Shown here one piece after another: positions 16,959 through 24,675 of a stretch of 64,000 nucleotides of DNA. Numbering within the stretch: the stretch's first letter is position 1; each line of letters begins with the position of its first letter. This DNA is from Puniceicoccaceae bacterium 5H. Lineage in GTDB: Bacteria; Verrucomicrobiota; Verrucomicrobiia; Opitutales; Oceanipulchritudinaceae. The notes below the pieces were generated by a model. The model had not been told where the DNA came from. It made no database searches and saw nothing but the letters and a program-made list of their open reading frames with translations. The stretch covers positions 372,001-436,000 of the forward strand of contig WOUP01000002.1 in the NCBI GenBank assembly GCA_009772895.1, given 5' to 3'. The position numbers and the translations under genes were made by a program.

Positions 16959-18063
16959 ATTCCAACAGGTGGGCGGCATGGGCGCCACCGAAGGCGTTGC
17001 TGAGGATGAGGGCTTGACGGTAAGCATCGGCCGCAAATGGGTCGAGCTTAACCTGCGGGCCTATCGTCTGGCCGTGGCTGCCCACGGTCCCGGGGATGCG
17101 GCCGGCCTCGATGGCGGCGATCGCCAGCACGAGCTCCACTGCGCCGCAGCTGCCCAGCGTGTGGCCCAGGCTGCCCTTCCAGCCCACCAGCGGCGCGTGC
17201 GGCAGGAGCTGGTTGAGCGCGGAAACTTCGAGCTGCCCGGCCTGACGCGTGCCGGTGCCGTGGCCTTTGACCCACACCGCTTCGGGGGCGATCAAAGGCA
17301 GCAGGGGTTCGAGCACGCGTTGAAAGCCGACGCCGTCCTCGCGGTTGGCCGTAAAGTGGTGCATTTCGTTGTAGAGGCTCGCGCCGGTCAGCTTCCACGG
17401 GCTGGGCTCGCGTTTCAGCACCAAGGCCGCCACGCCGTCGCCGAGGCCGATCGAGCCCTCTTCGCGCTCCACGTAGGGCTGCGGCAGGTGGGCGTTGAGG
17501 ATCTTCAGCGAGTGGAAACCACCCGCGACGAACGCGCTAAGGTAATCGAACGAAAAGACGAGCACCGCATCGGCCAGATCGTGCCGGAGCCACTGCATGG
17601 CCTGGCTGATGCCGACCTGAGCCGTCACGCAGGCGTGAGAAAGGATGCTGACGCGCGGCCCCCAGCCGAGCGCCGATTGCAGGCGGCCCGCAATGCGGTG
17701 GGGCAGCACGTCTTGCCAGTCTTTGGCGGCGGTGGCGTCGCTGCGTGCACGTGTGTAACCGTAAAGCTGGTCGACGCTGTAGTTGCTGCTGGTCAGGATG
17801 ATGGGCCGCCGGGCCGTGCCCCAATCGCTGCCGGCGTAGGGTTGGGCGAACGCCATCAGGTCGTCCCACCAGCGGGCGGGCAGGGTGGCGTCGATCGTGC
17901 CGCCCCGCACGGCCAGCGGCACGTGGTCGCCGCCTTCGCTCCCGAATACCGGTTGCAGTTTTAGCGCCACCTCCCCGGCCAGCAGGTGCCTTACGCTCGT
18001 GGGCGCGTCGCCCCAAGCGGTCAGGGCGGCGCCCTGGTGCACATATACCGGGGGCAAAGCCAT
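16948..18063 (-). CDS. Beta-ketoacyl-ACP synthase (aryl-polyene type)
   Basis: A 371-residue condensing enzyme with a full triad: Cys145 in LSHACVTAQVGISQA, His268 in VKGHGTGTRQAG, and His301 in GWKGSLGHTLGSCGAVE, and the terminal LSNAFGGAHA. It is shorter than the FabF-like KS at 6216 and diverged from primary FabB/FabF, as usual for KS proteins of aryl-polyene loci. It sits between the ACP (6-bp gap) and the ketosynthase-like subunit, suggesting an ACP/KS/KS-like functional unit that iterates two-carbon extensions. Confidence 0.87.
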   Translation of the reverse strand: MALPPVYVHQGAALTAWGDAPTSVRHLLAGEVALKLQPVFGSEGGDHVPLAVRGGTIDATLPARWWDDLMAFAQPYAGSDWGTARRPIILTSSNYSVDQLYGYTRARSDATAAKDWQDVLPHRIAGRLQSALGWGPRVSILSHACVTAQVGISQAMQWLRHDLADAVLVFSFDYLSAFVAGGFHSLKILNAHLPQPYVEREEGSIGLGDGVAALVLKREPSPWKLTGASLYNEMHHFTANREDGVGFQRVLEPLLPLIAPEAVWVKGHGTGTRQAGQLEVSALNQLLPHAPLVGWKGSLGHTLGSCGAVELVLAIAAIEAGRIPGTVGSHGQTIGPQVKLDPFAADAYRQALILSNAFGGAHAAHLLEYAA

Positions 18064-18069
18064 GGGTCG

Positions 18070-18333
18070 CTACGCCTTGGGGGCGCGCTCGCGGATGTAG
18101 TCGGCCAGGATGTTGATGGAGCCGAGGGCCTTCATCGACTCCTCGCTGCTGCCGAGCTTGATGCCGTAGGTCTTTTCGAGCTGCACCACCAGCTCCAGCG
18201 CGTCGATGGAATCGAGGTCGAGCCCGCCGCCAAACAAGGGTTCGTCGTCCGGGATCTGCTCCGGCTGCACGTCTTCCAGGTGCAGGGTTTCGACAATCAG
18301 CTCTTTCAGCTCCTGCTTCAGTTGGTCCGCCAT
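18070..18333 (-). CDS. Acyl carrier protein
   Basis: An 87-residue ACP from ATG 18333. The carrier Ser42 is in GLDLDSIDALELVVQLE, and the overall helix pattern is canonical. Starting upstream at the ORF-track Met would add an unlikely basic leader. It is the second carrier in the cluster and lies directly before the KS, so it probably holds the growing polyene chain. Confidence 0.9.
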   Translation of the reverse strand: MADQLKQELKELIVETLHLEDVQPEQIPDDEPLFGGGLDLDSIDALELVVQLEKTYGIKLGSSEESMKALGSINILADYIRERAPKA

Positions 18334-18486
18334 AAAATTACGCAAAGATAGGGAGTGTTGACCGGTCTTTCGATCGATTACCGGCTGCTGGTAGATCAAA
18401 AGGCTAAACGGTCGATTACGCCCGCTCTGAACGCTGTCGCAAGGCAAAACCATGAAACGGGCGTTTGCACCGGCGGCGATGAAAGC

Positions 18487-19152
18487 TCAGGTCGCCGACT
18501 CGGCGGTGGCTGTGCGTTCGCCGCGCCGCACCAGCTTCTTGCCTAGCGGTAGCAGCATCAGCAGCAGGATCACCACCACGATGGTCACGGGCCCCGTCGC
18601 CTGGCGCCCAAAATGCCCCAGCCAACACATGCCTGCTGCCAGTACACTTTGGGTCGCCCACGAGATCAGCCAATAGTGGAAAAACGGCAGCTCCGTCAGC
18701 GCCAGCAGGAAATTCTGGGCCCAGAACGGGATGCCGGGCACCGTGCGCAGAAGAAAGGCCAGCCGGAAGCGATTGGTGGCGGAAATGTCCGGCAGTTGAT
18801 ACTGGAAGTGAGCCAGCAAGGCGCGGATGGGGCGCCGTAGCACGAGTCGCCCGAGCAACCAGCTCAGCGCGAGATTGATCGCGAGCGACAAGCTGCAGAG
18901 CAGCCAGCCAAACCACCAGGGGAAGGTGGCGCCCGCCGCGAGGTAGACCAGCGAGATGGGAAAGCCGACGATGGGTAACAAGCTGGCCAGCAAAAGGAAC
19001 CAGAGCGGATCGGGTTGGGTGAACCACGCCTCGACGAGTTCCAGCACTGGTTGGCGAAAAACATACAGCAGTACGATGCTGGCGGCAAAAAGCCCGAGCC
19101 AGCCAACCGCCCAATAGAGGGTCCGCGGTGAGCGGTTGGTGGCGGCGGGCAT
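18487..19152 (-). CDS. VTT (SNARE-associated / TVP38-TMEM64) membrane protein
   Basis: A 221-residue inner-membrane protein of the DedA/TMEM64 superfamily: N-terminal TM helix, then the re-entrant signature PIVGFPISLVYLAAGATFPWWFG, RLAFLLRTVPGIPFWAQNFLLALT and a last TM segment (PVTIVVVILLLMLLPLGKKL). Family members act in lipid scrambling or transport. Its ATG overlaps the TGA of the flavoprotein gene (1 nt), so it is in the pigment operon; a role in moving the lipid-linked pigment is plausible but unproven. There are 153 bp between it and the ACP gene. Confidence 0.85.
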   Translation of the reverse strand: MPAATNRSPRTLYWAVGWLGLFAASIVLLYVFRQPVLELVEAWFTQPDPLWFLLLASLLPIVGFPISLVYLAAGATFPWWFGWLLCSLSLAINLALSWLLGRLVLRRPIRALLAHFQYQLPDISATNRFRLAFLLRTVPGIPFWAQNFLLALTELPFFHYWLISWATQSVLAAGMCWLGHFGRQATGPVTIVVVILLLMLLPLGKKLVRRGERTATAESAT

Positions 19153-20699
19153 CAGGCGGAGGCGAGTCCAGGCACGCTGCCGGCCGGTTCGGGAGCCTGA
19201 CGCGCTCGCCAGCCTTCTTTCAGTTCCAGTGCGCCCCAGGAGAGCATGTAGCCAGCCAGACGCTGGACGAGGGTATGGTCAAACTCGAAGCTGCGAAAGC
19301 TGTCGTGGTGGTCCTTGTTATGGCGACCGTAGGTGCCGTTGGCGCGACGTTGCTGGCCGATGGCGACCATGCGGCGGTTGAAGCGGCGCAGGATGGCATA
19401 CGGCACCTCCGTGTAGGGCCCGGTCAACGGTGGGTTGTCGAAGCCGTTGTCCCCGTATTTGAAGGGCTGGGAGGCCACCCCAAAGTAGTAGGAGCCCAAA
19501 TCGACTCGGAAGCCTAGTTTAAGCAATTCGAAGTCGCCCGTGTAGTAGTAGCGGTCTTGATAAATGGCGCGGAACCACCGGTGATAGGACAGGCGCAGCG
19601 TGCGGTTGCGCTCGGCCACGCGCTCGGGTGTCAGCTCGCCTTTGACGTGCTGGCCCACCAGTTTGACCGCGTTCATCGTGGTGAACGAGATCCAGTCGAG
19701 CCCCGGGCTGTAGAACGGATCGAGGAAGCCCGCCGCATCGCCGACCAGGCAAAAGCCGTCGCCCGTCACTTGTTTCGAGAGCCACGGCAGGTGCTTGCGG
19801 TAATGGGCGTCGTGTTCGACCGGTTCGGCCCCGCGCAGCATCTCGCGCCCCACCGGGTGCTGCTCCACGTGTTTGCGCAGCCGCTCGATGATGGTCGGGG
19901 CTTCCGGCGGTTGGCTCAAGCGCTCGTCGTAGACGATGCCGATGCTCGTTTCACCCTGCTGCAGGGGGATCCACCAGGCCCACCAGCCATCGCCGATCAA
20001 GTGATTCGTCGCGGTGTGGCGGGTGCCTTTGCAGCGCCGGGCGTAGGCAGGGTTGGCGGCCTGCAGGTCCAGATCTTCCCAACTCTTCACGCCGCGCCAG
20101 CGCGACCACATGGAGGAGATCGGGTGCGCCTCGTTGCGCTCCGCCCATTGGTTCTTGCGCGCCAGCAAACGCGCGGCTCCGGTGGCGTCGATCACCCACC
20201 GTGCACTCAAGATCTGGCGCTCGCCGCCGCGTTGCACGGTCACTTGCTGGAGCCCGCCCGGGGTGAGTTGCACATCCTTGACCTCCGCCGGTCGCCACAG
20301 CTCGCAGCCCGCCTCGACCGCACGCTCCAGTTGGTGTTGATCCAGCACCGTGCGGTCGATCTGGTAGCCCGGCAGGCGCACGTGGTAACCGGGCCCGATC
20401 TCGCTGCAGTCCTCGAGCGTCTCGCACTGGTCGTTGCTGAACCAGAAGCGCAACCCCTGTTTGACCAGGTGGTGCTGCAACAGGTGTGGCGTCAGGCCCA
20501 GCACGCGGCCCAGAAAGTAGCTGCTCAGCTCGACCGTGCTCTCGCCGACGCGCCGGTCGAAGGCCTCGCCGCGCTCCACGATCAGCACCCGCAGGTCGGG
20601 GTAATGACGCCGCAACAGATAGCCGGTGGCGCTGCCCGACAAGGCGCCGCCCAGGATGATGACGTCGTAGTCGCCGGCCAGTTGCGATAAAAGTGCCAT
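19152..20699 (-). CDS. Flavin-dependent halogenase-like oxidoreductase (I)
   Basis: About 515 residues from ATG 20699, just before the Rossmann start YDVIILGGALSGSATGYLLRR. Besides the FAD-binding motif it has VERGEAFDRRVGEST, a KQGLRF segment (Lys80) at the place of the conserved halogenase lysine, and WAWWIP (240-245), a match to the WxWxIP signature of flavin-dependent halogenases. Xanthomonadins are brominated and flexirubins chlorinated, so ring halogenation is a reasonable guess; a dehydrogenase or hydroxylase role is the alternative. It is the first gene of the leftward operon. The extra N-terminal 132 residues in the ORF track are antisense to the hydrolase. Confidence 0.78.
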   Translation of the reverse strand: MALLSQLAGDYDVIILGGALSGSATGYLLRRHYPDLRVLIVERGEAFDRRVGESTVELSSYFLGRVLGLTPHLLQHHLVKQGLRFWFSNDQCETLEDCSEIGPGYHVRLPGYQIDRTVLDQHQLERAVEAGCELWRPAEVKDVQLTPGGLQQVTVQRGGERQILSARWVIDATGAARLLARKNQWAERNEAHPISSMWSRWRGVKSWEDLDLQAANPAYARRCKGTRHTATNHLIGDGWWAWWIPLQQGETSIGIVYDERLSQPPEAPTIIERLRKHVEQHPVGREMLRGAEPVEHDAHYRKHLPWLSKQVTGDGFCLVGDAAGFLDPFYSPGLDWISFTTMNAVKLVGQHVKGELTPERVAERNRTLRLSYHRWFRAIYQDRYYYTGDFELLKLGFRVDLGSYYFGVASQPFKYGDNGFDNPPLTGPYTEVPYAILRRFNRRMVAIGQQRRANGTYGRHNKDHHDSFRSFEFDHTLVQRLAGYMLSWGALELKEGWRARQAPEPAGSVPGLASA

Positions 20700-20784
20700 G
20701 GATGCTAATGAATCGTAATGATTTCGGCTGCATTTAAGAAAACTCCCTCGCCCTCGCCAACCAATTCTTTTTGCTTGGACGTAG

Positions 20785-21612
20785 ATGCACGTTGATCGGT
20801 CAGAGCGGCGCGGTTTTCTGGGCGAGCTGGCAAGCCAGTGGCGCTGGCGGATGGGCTGGACGCTGAGCCTCGTCTTTGCCCCGATCACAGGCTGCCAGCT
20901 GATGCTGCGTGAGCCGCAGGTGCCGATGCCGCGCCATGAATACCCATACCAGGCGGGCGAACGCCAGTCTCGCCTGCTGGTCTTCCTGCCCGGTCGCGGC
21001 GACCGCCCGGAACAGTTCGAGGAAGAGGGCCTGTTGGCCGATTTGCGGGCCCAGAATGCCCGGGTCGACGTCTGGGCCGTAGACGCGCACCTCAACTACT
21101 ACTACCAGCGCGTGATCGGCGAACGCCTGCGCGCAGACGTGCTGGAGCCAGCCCGGGCATTGGGCTACGACGAGATTTACGTGCTTGGTATCTCCCTCGG
21201 AGGCCTCGGCGCGCTGATGTATGAAAAGGAATATGGTCCCGCATGGGACGGCATGATCCTGCTTGCCCCTTACGTCGGCACGGAGAAGGAGCTCTATCGC
21301 CAGCTCCAGGCGGAGGGACCGGAAAACTGGACGCCGCCCGAAGACATGACCTGGGACCAGTTCCAATACCAGCTGTGGAGCTGGCTGCGCCTCTTTCGCG
21401 TCGAAGCCGATCAGCGTCCGCCCGTCTGGCTGGGGGTGGGGGACGACGACCGCTTTCGCCCTTACATCGATGTTTTTGCCCAACTTTTGCCGCCCGAACG
21501 GGTTTACCGGGAACCGGGCGCCCATCGCTGGTCTGTCTGGCGCCAACTGTGGAAGGAAATCTTGCCCGCCACGCCGCTCGTGCTAAAGGAAGAGCCCGTT
21601 GACACTCCCTGA
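20785..21612 (+). CDS. Alpha/beta hydrolase, probable lipoprotein
   Basis: A 275-residue hydrolase with nucleophile Ser in VLGISLGGLGALMYEKEYG, an Asp in the VGDDDRF loop, and a His in PGAHRWSVW near the C-terminus, giving a plausible triad. An N-terminal hydrophobic stretch with ITGC (LSLVFAPITGCQLM) looks like a lipobox, preceded by a basic region; the start may be Met23. It is divergent from the leftward operon (85 bp) and 4 bp before the second flavoprotein. It might be a thioesterase or esterase that releases or hydrolyses pathway intermediates; substrate is unknown. Confidence 0.78.
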   Translation: MHVDRSERRGFLGELASQWRWRMGWTLSLVFAPITGCQLMLREPQVPMPRHEYPYQAGERQSRLLVFLPGRGDRPEQFEEEGLLADLRAQNARVDVWAVDAHLNYYYQRVIGERLRADVLEPARALGYDEIYVLGISLGGLGALMYEKEYGPAWDGMILLAPYVGTEKELYRQLQAEGPENWTPPEDMTWDQFQYQLWSWLRLFRVEADQRPPVWLGVGDDDRFRPYIDVFAQLLPPERVYREPGAHRWSVWRQLWKEILPATPLVLKEEPVDTP

Positions 21613-21616
21613 CTAG

Positions 21617-22912
21617 ATGCCACACGAGAAAGTCGCAGTCGCCATGATCGGAGGCGGGCCCGCGGGGTCTGTCGCCGCCAGTGCACTTGCCCGGAAAGGA
21701 CACCGCGTGGCCGTGTTCGAGGCCGCCGAATTTCCGCGCTTCAAGATCGGCGAGAGCCTGCTGCCCAACGGTAACCGCGTCTGGCGCGAAATCGGCGTGT
21801 GGGACAAGATCGAGCAGGCCGGCTTTGTGCGGAAGGAAGGGGCGGAGTTTCTGAGTGCCGACGGCTCCTTCGCCGTGCACAACGTCTTTGCCCAGGGGCT
21901 GGTCCCGGGCCGCGATTACACCTACCAGGTCGACCGGGCGCGCTTCGACCAGCTATTGCTGGAGCACGCGCGCGAGCAAGGCGCGCAGGTGCATCAGCCG
22001 GCCCGTGTTGAGCGCCTCGAACAGCGGCCCGACGGTTGGACCCTCACCACCCGGGGCGGTGAACGCTACGAGGCGGACTTCGTGCTCGATGCCTCTGGGC
22101 GGGATTCGCTCCTCGGGCGGCACCTGGAGCTCCAGCGCGACCGGTTGCCATACCCCAAGCGTATCGCGCTCTACCTGCACGCGGTGGGCGTCGCGCGCGA
22201 GCAGACGGCACGCGGCGGCAACATCCTCATCACGCGCCTGCCTGCCGGTTGGTCGTGGTTCATTCCGGTCTCGGAGTTTCGCGTCTCGCTGGGGGTCGTC
22301 ACGACGCCTGAGCAGCTCAAGGCCTTTGACGGCAGCCGCGAAGCGTTTTTCTGGCAGGCGCTGCGCCAATCGCCCCAGCTGGCCGCACGCCTGAAAAACG
22401 CCGAGGCGGTGGGCGATCTTCATGCGACCGCGGATTACACCTACAGCCACACGCATTTCGGGGACGCGCGTTACCTGTTGGCCGGGGATGCCGCATGCTT
22501 CATCGACCCCGTTTTCTCCTCTGGCGTCTACCTGGCCGCAGAGTCCTCCTTCCTCGCTGCGCAATACCTGGACCGCGCCCTGCGGGCGCAACGCCCTCTG
22601 CGCAAGCAGGAGGCCCGGCAATACACGCGCCTTTTGAAGTCTCGGGTGCGGGTGATGCGACGCCTGATCGAAAACTTCTACGACGATGACGGTTTTGCGG
22701 TTTTCATGAACCCGTCGGATCGCTGGCAACTGTTCGCGGCGGTCAATTCCGTCGTGGGCGGCTGCACCGAGCTGCCGTGGCAGTTGCGCTGGCGCTACGG
22801 CCTCTTCAATACCATCTGCGCGCTCAATCGTCGCTGGCGTTTCATCCCCCGCATCGGCGGCAAAGCGACCGCCTCTGCTGTAGAAGAGATCGAGACCGCA
22901 AAACGATTCTAA
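21617..22912 (+). CDS. Flavin-dependent halogenase-like oxidoreductase (II)
   Basis: A 431-residue FAD enzyme. It opens with VAMIGGGPAGSVAASALARKG (GxGxxG), followed by FPRFKIGESLLPNGNRV, RKEGAEF with Lys73 at the expected halogenase lysine position, and WSWFIP (212-217) matching WxWxIP. A GDAACFIDPVFSSGVYLA block completes FAD binding. This set is typical of phenol/pyrrole-type flavin halogenases and close relatives. It is translated directly after the hydrolase (4-bp gap). A flavin reductase partner is not seen. Whether it halogenates, hydroxylates or reduces cannot be settled from sequence. Confidence 0.8.
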   Translation: MPHEKVAVAMIGGGPAGSVAASALARKGHRVAVFEAAEFPRFKIGESLLPNGNRVWREIGVWDKIEQAGFVRKEGAEFLSADGSFAVHNVFAQGLVPGRDYTYQVDRARFDQLLLEHAREQGAQVHQPARVERLEQRPDGWTLTTRGGERYEADFVLDASGRDSLLGRHLELQRDRLPYPKRIALYLHAVGVAREQTARGGNILITRLPAGWSWFIPVSEFRVSLGVVTTPEQLKAFDGSREAFFWQALRQSPQLAARLKNAEAVGDLHATADYTYSHTHFGDARYLLAGDAACFIDPVFSSGVYLAAESSFLAAQYLDRALRAQRPLRKQEARQYTRLLKSRVRVMRRLIENFYDDDGFAVFMNPSDRWQLFAAVNSVVGGCTELPWQLRWRYGLFNTICALNRRWRFIPRIGGKATASAVEEIETAKRF

Positions 22913-23094
22913 CCCGATTCGTTAGGTTTCCGGCTTGCGCTCGAGCTTATTGTTTGCATAAGGACAGATACTCAAGCTGTCTTTGGCGTTATGCAGTTTT
23001 CAGGCCGAGAAATTCTGTAAAGGCCTTTCGCCTGTGTTCGTCACTGCCGCAGAGAAGCCGTCCATCAGGACCATCCTTCGAACTCCCCACCGTT

Positions 23095-23736
23095 ATGAAA
23101 ACAAAAGTCTCCCTTGTCTCCGTCTCCACTCTCGGTGTCGCCGCCAGCGCCTTCGGCTCGGTGCACGTCATCACCGATCCCTTGGCACTCGATACTGATG
23201 GGGAGCAGTGGTTCCTCGAAGGTGCGTCCGGTTCCACGCTGCTGGCAACCTTCGATCTTTGGAGCTCTACCTATTGGGGTTCCTCCTCCGTGTCCGCTGA
23301 TTTCCCGAATCAGGTATACAACAACCTCAGGTTGGCCGCAGAGCCTGGGCCCCAGGTCAAGAACCCCGCCGAAGGGGTCGAGATCTCGGCCGGGCTGTTC
23401 ACCAATACGGTCAATTGGGCCGGGCTGACCTACTACGGGGTTATTTACTCGACTTGGTCCAACTTCAGCAAGGGCCAGGCTGGCTACTTTGCCTTCAGGT
23501 TCGATTCGGGCAATGGCACCCAATACGGCTGGGCCAACGCCACGATCAACACCGGCAGCATCACGCTGAACAGTTGGGCGTGGGCTGACGCGGGCCAGAC
23601 GCTGGCCGTGGGTGCGACCGAACCGACGGCGCCCGCCGTGCCCGAGCCGAAGGAAACGGTTGCCGCGCTGGGGCTGCTCGCCGCCGGTGCCGTCGGCATG
23701 CGCCGCTACCTTAGCAGCCGCAAGCAGGCCGCCTAA
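23095..23736 (+). CDS. PEP-CTERM sorted extracellular protein A
   Basis: A 213-residue protein from ATG 23095: signal peptide (KVSLVSVSTLGVAASAFGS), a beta-rich domain, and a C-terminal PEP-CTERM tripartite signal, VPEPKETVAALGLLAAGAVGMRRYL (VPEP motif, hydrophobic helix, Arg/Lys tail). It should be exported and processed by an exosortase system. The mature domain contains the phrase GYFAFRFDSGNGTQYGWA, also present in protein B next door; the two are clear paralogues. Function of the domain unknown. Confidence 0.85.
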   Translation: MKTKVSLVSVSTLGVAASAFGSVHVITDPLALDTDGEQWFLEGASGSTLLATFDLWSSTYWGSSSVSADFPNQVYNNLRLAAEPGPQVKNPAEGVEISAGLFTNTVNWAGLTYYGVIYSTWSNFSKGQAGYFAFRFDSGNGTQYGWANATINTGSITLNSWAWADAGQTLAVGATEPTAPAVPEPKETVAALGLLAAGAVGMRRYLSSRKQAA

Positions 23737-23761
23737 GCTGCTTTTTCCGTTGAGTTTCCCG

Positions 23762-23794
23762 AAAGGCGCCGGCTTTCCGCTGGCGTCTTTTTTT
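23762..23794 (+). terminator. Rho-independent terminator
   Basis: AAAGGCGCCGGC, loop TTTCC, GCTGGCGTCTTT form a 12-bp stem with two G-U pairs, followed by a run of T. It lies 26 bp after the stop of PEP-CTERM gene A and gives it its own transcript end. Confidence 0.85.
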
Positions 23795-23838
23795 ACAATT
23801 CCACGGTCAATGTTTCTCCTCTTGTGTCGATGTGCATG

Positions 23839-23854
23839 CGTAACGGTTGTTACG
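23839..23854. repeat. Short inverted repeat upstream of PEP-CTERM gene B
   Basis: CGTAAC-GGTT-GTTACG is a perfect 6-bp dyad about 35 bp before the start of gene B, in its promoter region. It may be an operator; no second copy was found upstream of gene A. Confidence 0.35.
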
Positions 23855-23887
23855 TTTCGGTCTCTTTGCATCGGGTCTTGTAATCTC

Positions 23888-24577
23888 ATGAACTACAAAA
23901 ATCTCCCCTTTATCTCTGTCTCAACCCTCGGGGTTACCGCGTCCGCTTTGGGCGGTGTCCACCTTGTCACCGATCCGCTGACACTCGATGCGGATGGCGA
24001 CCAATGGTTCCTCGAAGGTGGCGCGACCGGCTCCACGCTCGTGGCGGATTTCGGTCTCGTCTCAAGTGGCGGAACGAATGCAGGCTACGGCTACGGTGGT
24101 CTCAACGCGTTCTTTCCCCAAACGGGGGCCAACAACTTCAAGGTCGCGCTGAACGGGCAGGGACAGGTGAAATACCAGGCCGACGGTGTGGAAATTTCCG
24201 ACGGACTTTTCACCAGTTCCGCCGGGAGCAATCTGCTGGTGGCGTCGGGTTTCGAGTTTGCGAACACCTGGGATGAATTCGTGACGGGCTCCATGGAGTA
24301 TACGATGGGCAAAACCGGTTATTTTGCCTTCAAGTTCGACTCCGGCAGCGGCACCCAGTATGGCTGGGCCAACGTTTCGATCAGCCAGGAATACGTGACG
24401 CTGCATCAATGGGCCTGGGCCGATTCAGGCGAGATCCTCAACGTGGGCGGGACCGAGGCCACGCCCACCACCCCCTCCGTGCCGGAGCCGAAGGAAACCA
24501 TAGCCGCGCTGGGGCTGCTGGCCGCCGGCGCCGTGGGCATGCGGCGCTATCTGCAGAGTCGCCAGCGGGCGGCGTAG
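23888..24577 (+). CDS. PEP-CTERM sorted extracellular protein B
   Basis: A 229-residue paralogue of the preceding protein. It shares the layout, the signal peptide (ISVSTLGVTASALGG), the block DGDQWFLEGGATGSTLVADF versus its counterpart in A, GYFAFKFDSGSGTQYGWANV, and an almost identical sorting tail (VPEPKETIAALGLLAAGAVGMRRYL). The ORF-track start at 23612 is inside gene A in another frame. Gene B has its own terminator, so A and B are tandem duplicates with separate transcription units. Confidence 0.85.
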   Translation: MNYKNLPFISVSTLGVTASALGGVHLVTDPLTLDADGDQWFLEGGATGSTLVADFGLVSSGGTNAGYGYGGLNAFFPQTGANNFKVALNGQGQVKYQADGVEISDGLFTSSAGSNLLVASGFEFANTWDEFVTGSMEYTMGKTGYFAFKFDSGSGTQYGWANVSISQEYVTLHQWAWADSGEILNVGGTEATPTTPSVPEPKETIAALGLLAAGAVGMRRYLQSRQRAA

Positions 24578-24604
24578 CGCGGCCTCTGGTTTTTGGTGCT
24601 TTGG

Positions 24605-24637
24605 GCGGGATGTCGAGAGGGCATCCCGCTTTGTTTT
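24605..24637 (+). terminator. Rho-independent terminator
   Basis: GCGGGATG (24605-24612) pairs with CATCCCGC (24622-24629), followed by TTTGTTTT. It is 27 bp after the stop of PEP-CTERM gene B. Confidence 0.8.
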
Positions 24638-24675
24638 GTCAGAGACGTTATAACCTCTCTTAATAACCTCTAGTA

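Noticed and set aside
19557-20690. 377-aa plus-strand ORF over halogenase-like gene I
   Set aside because: Antisense shadow without motifs.
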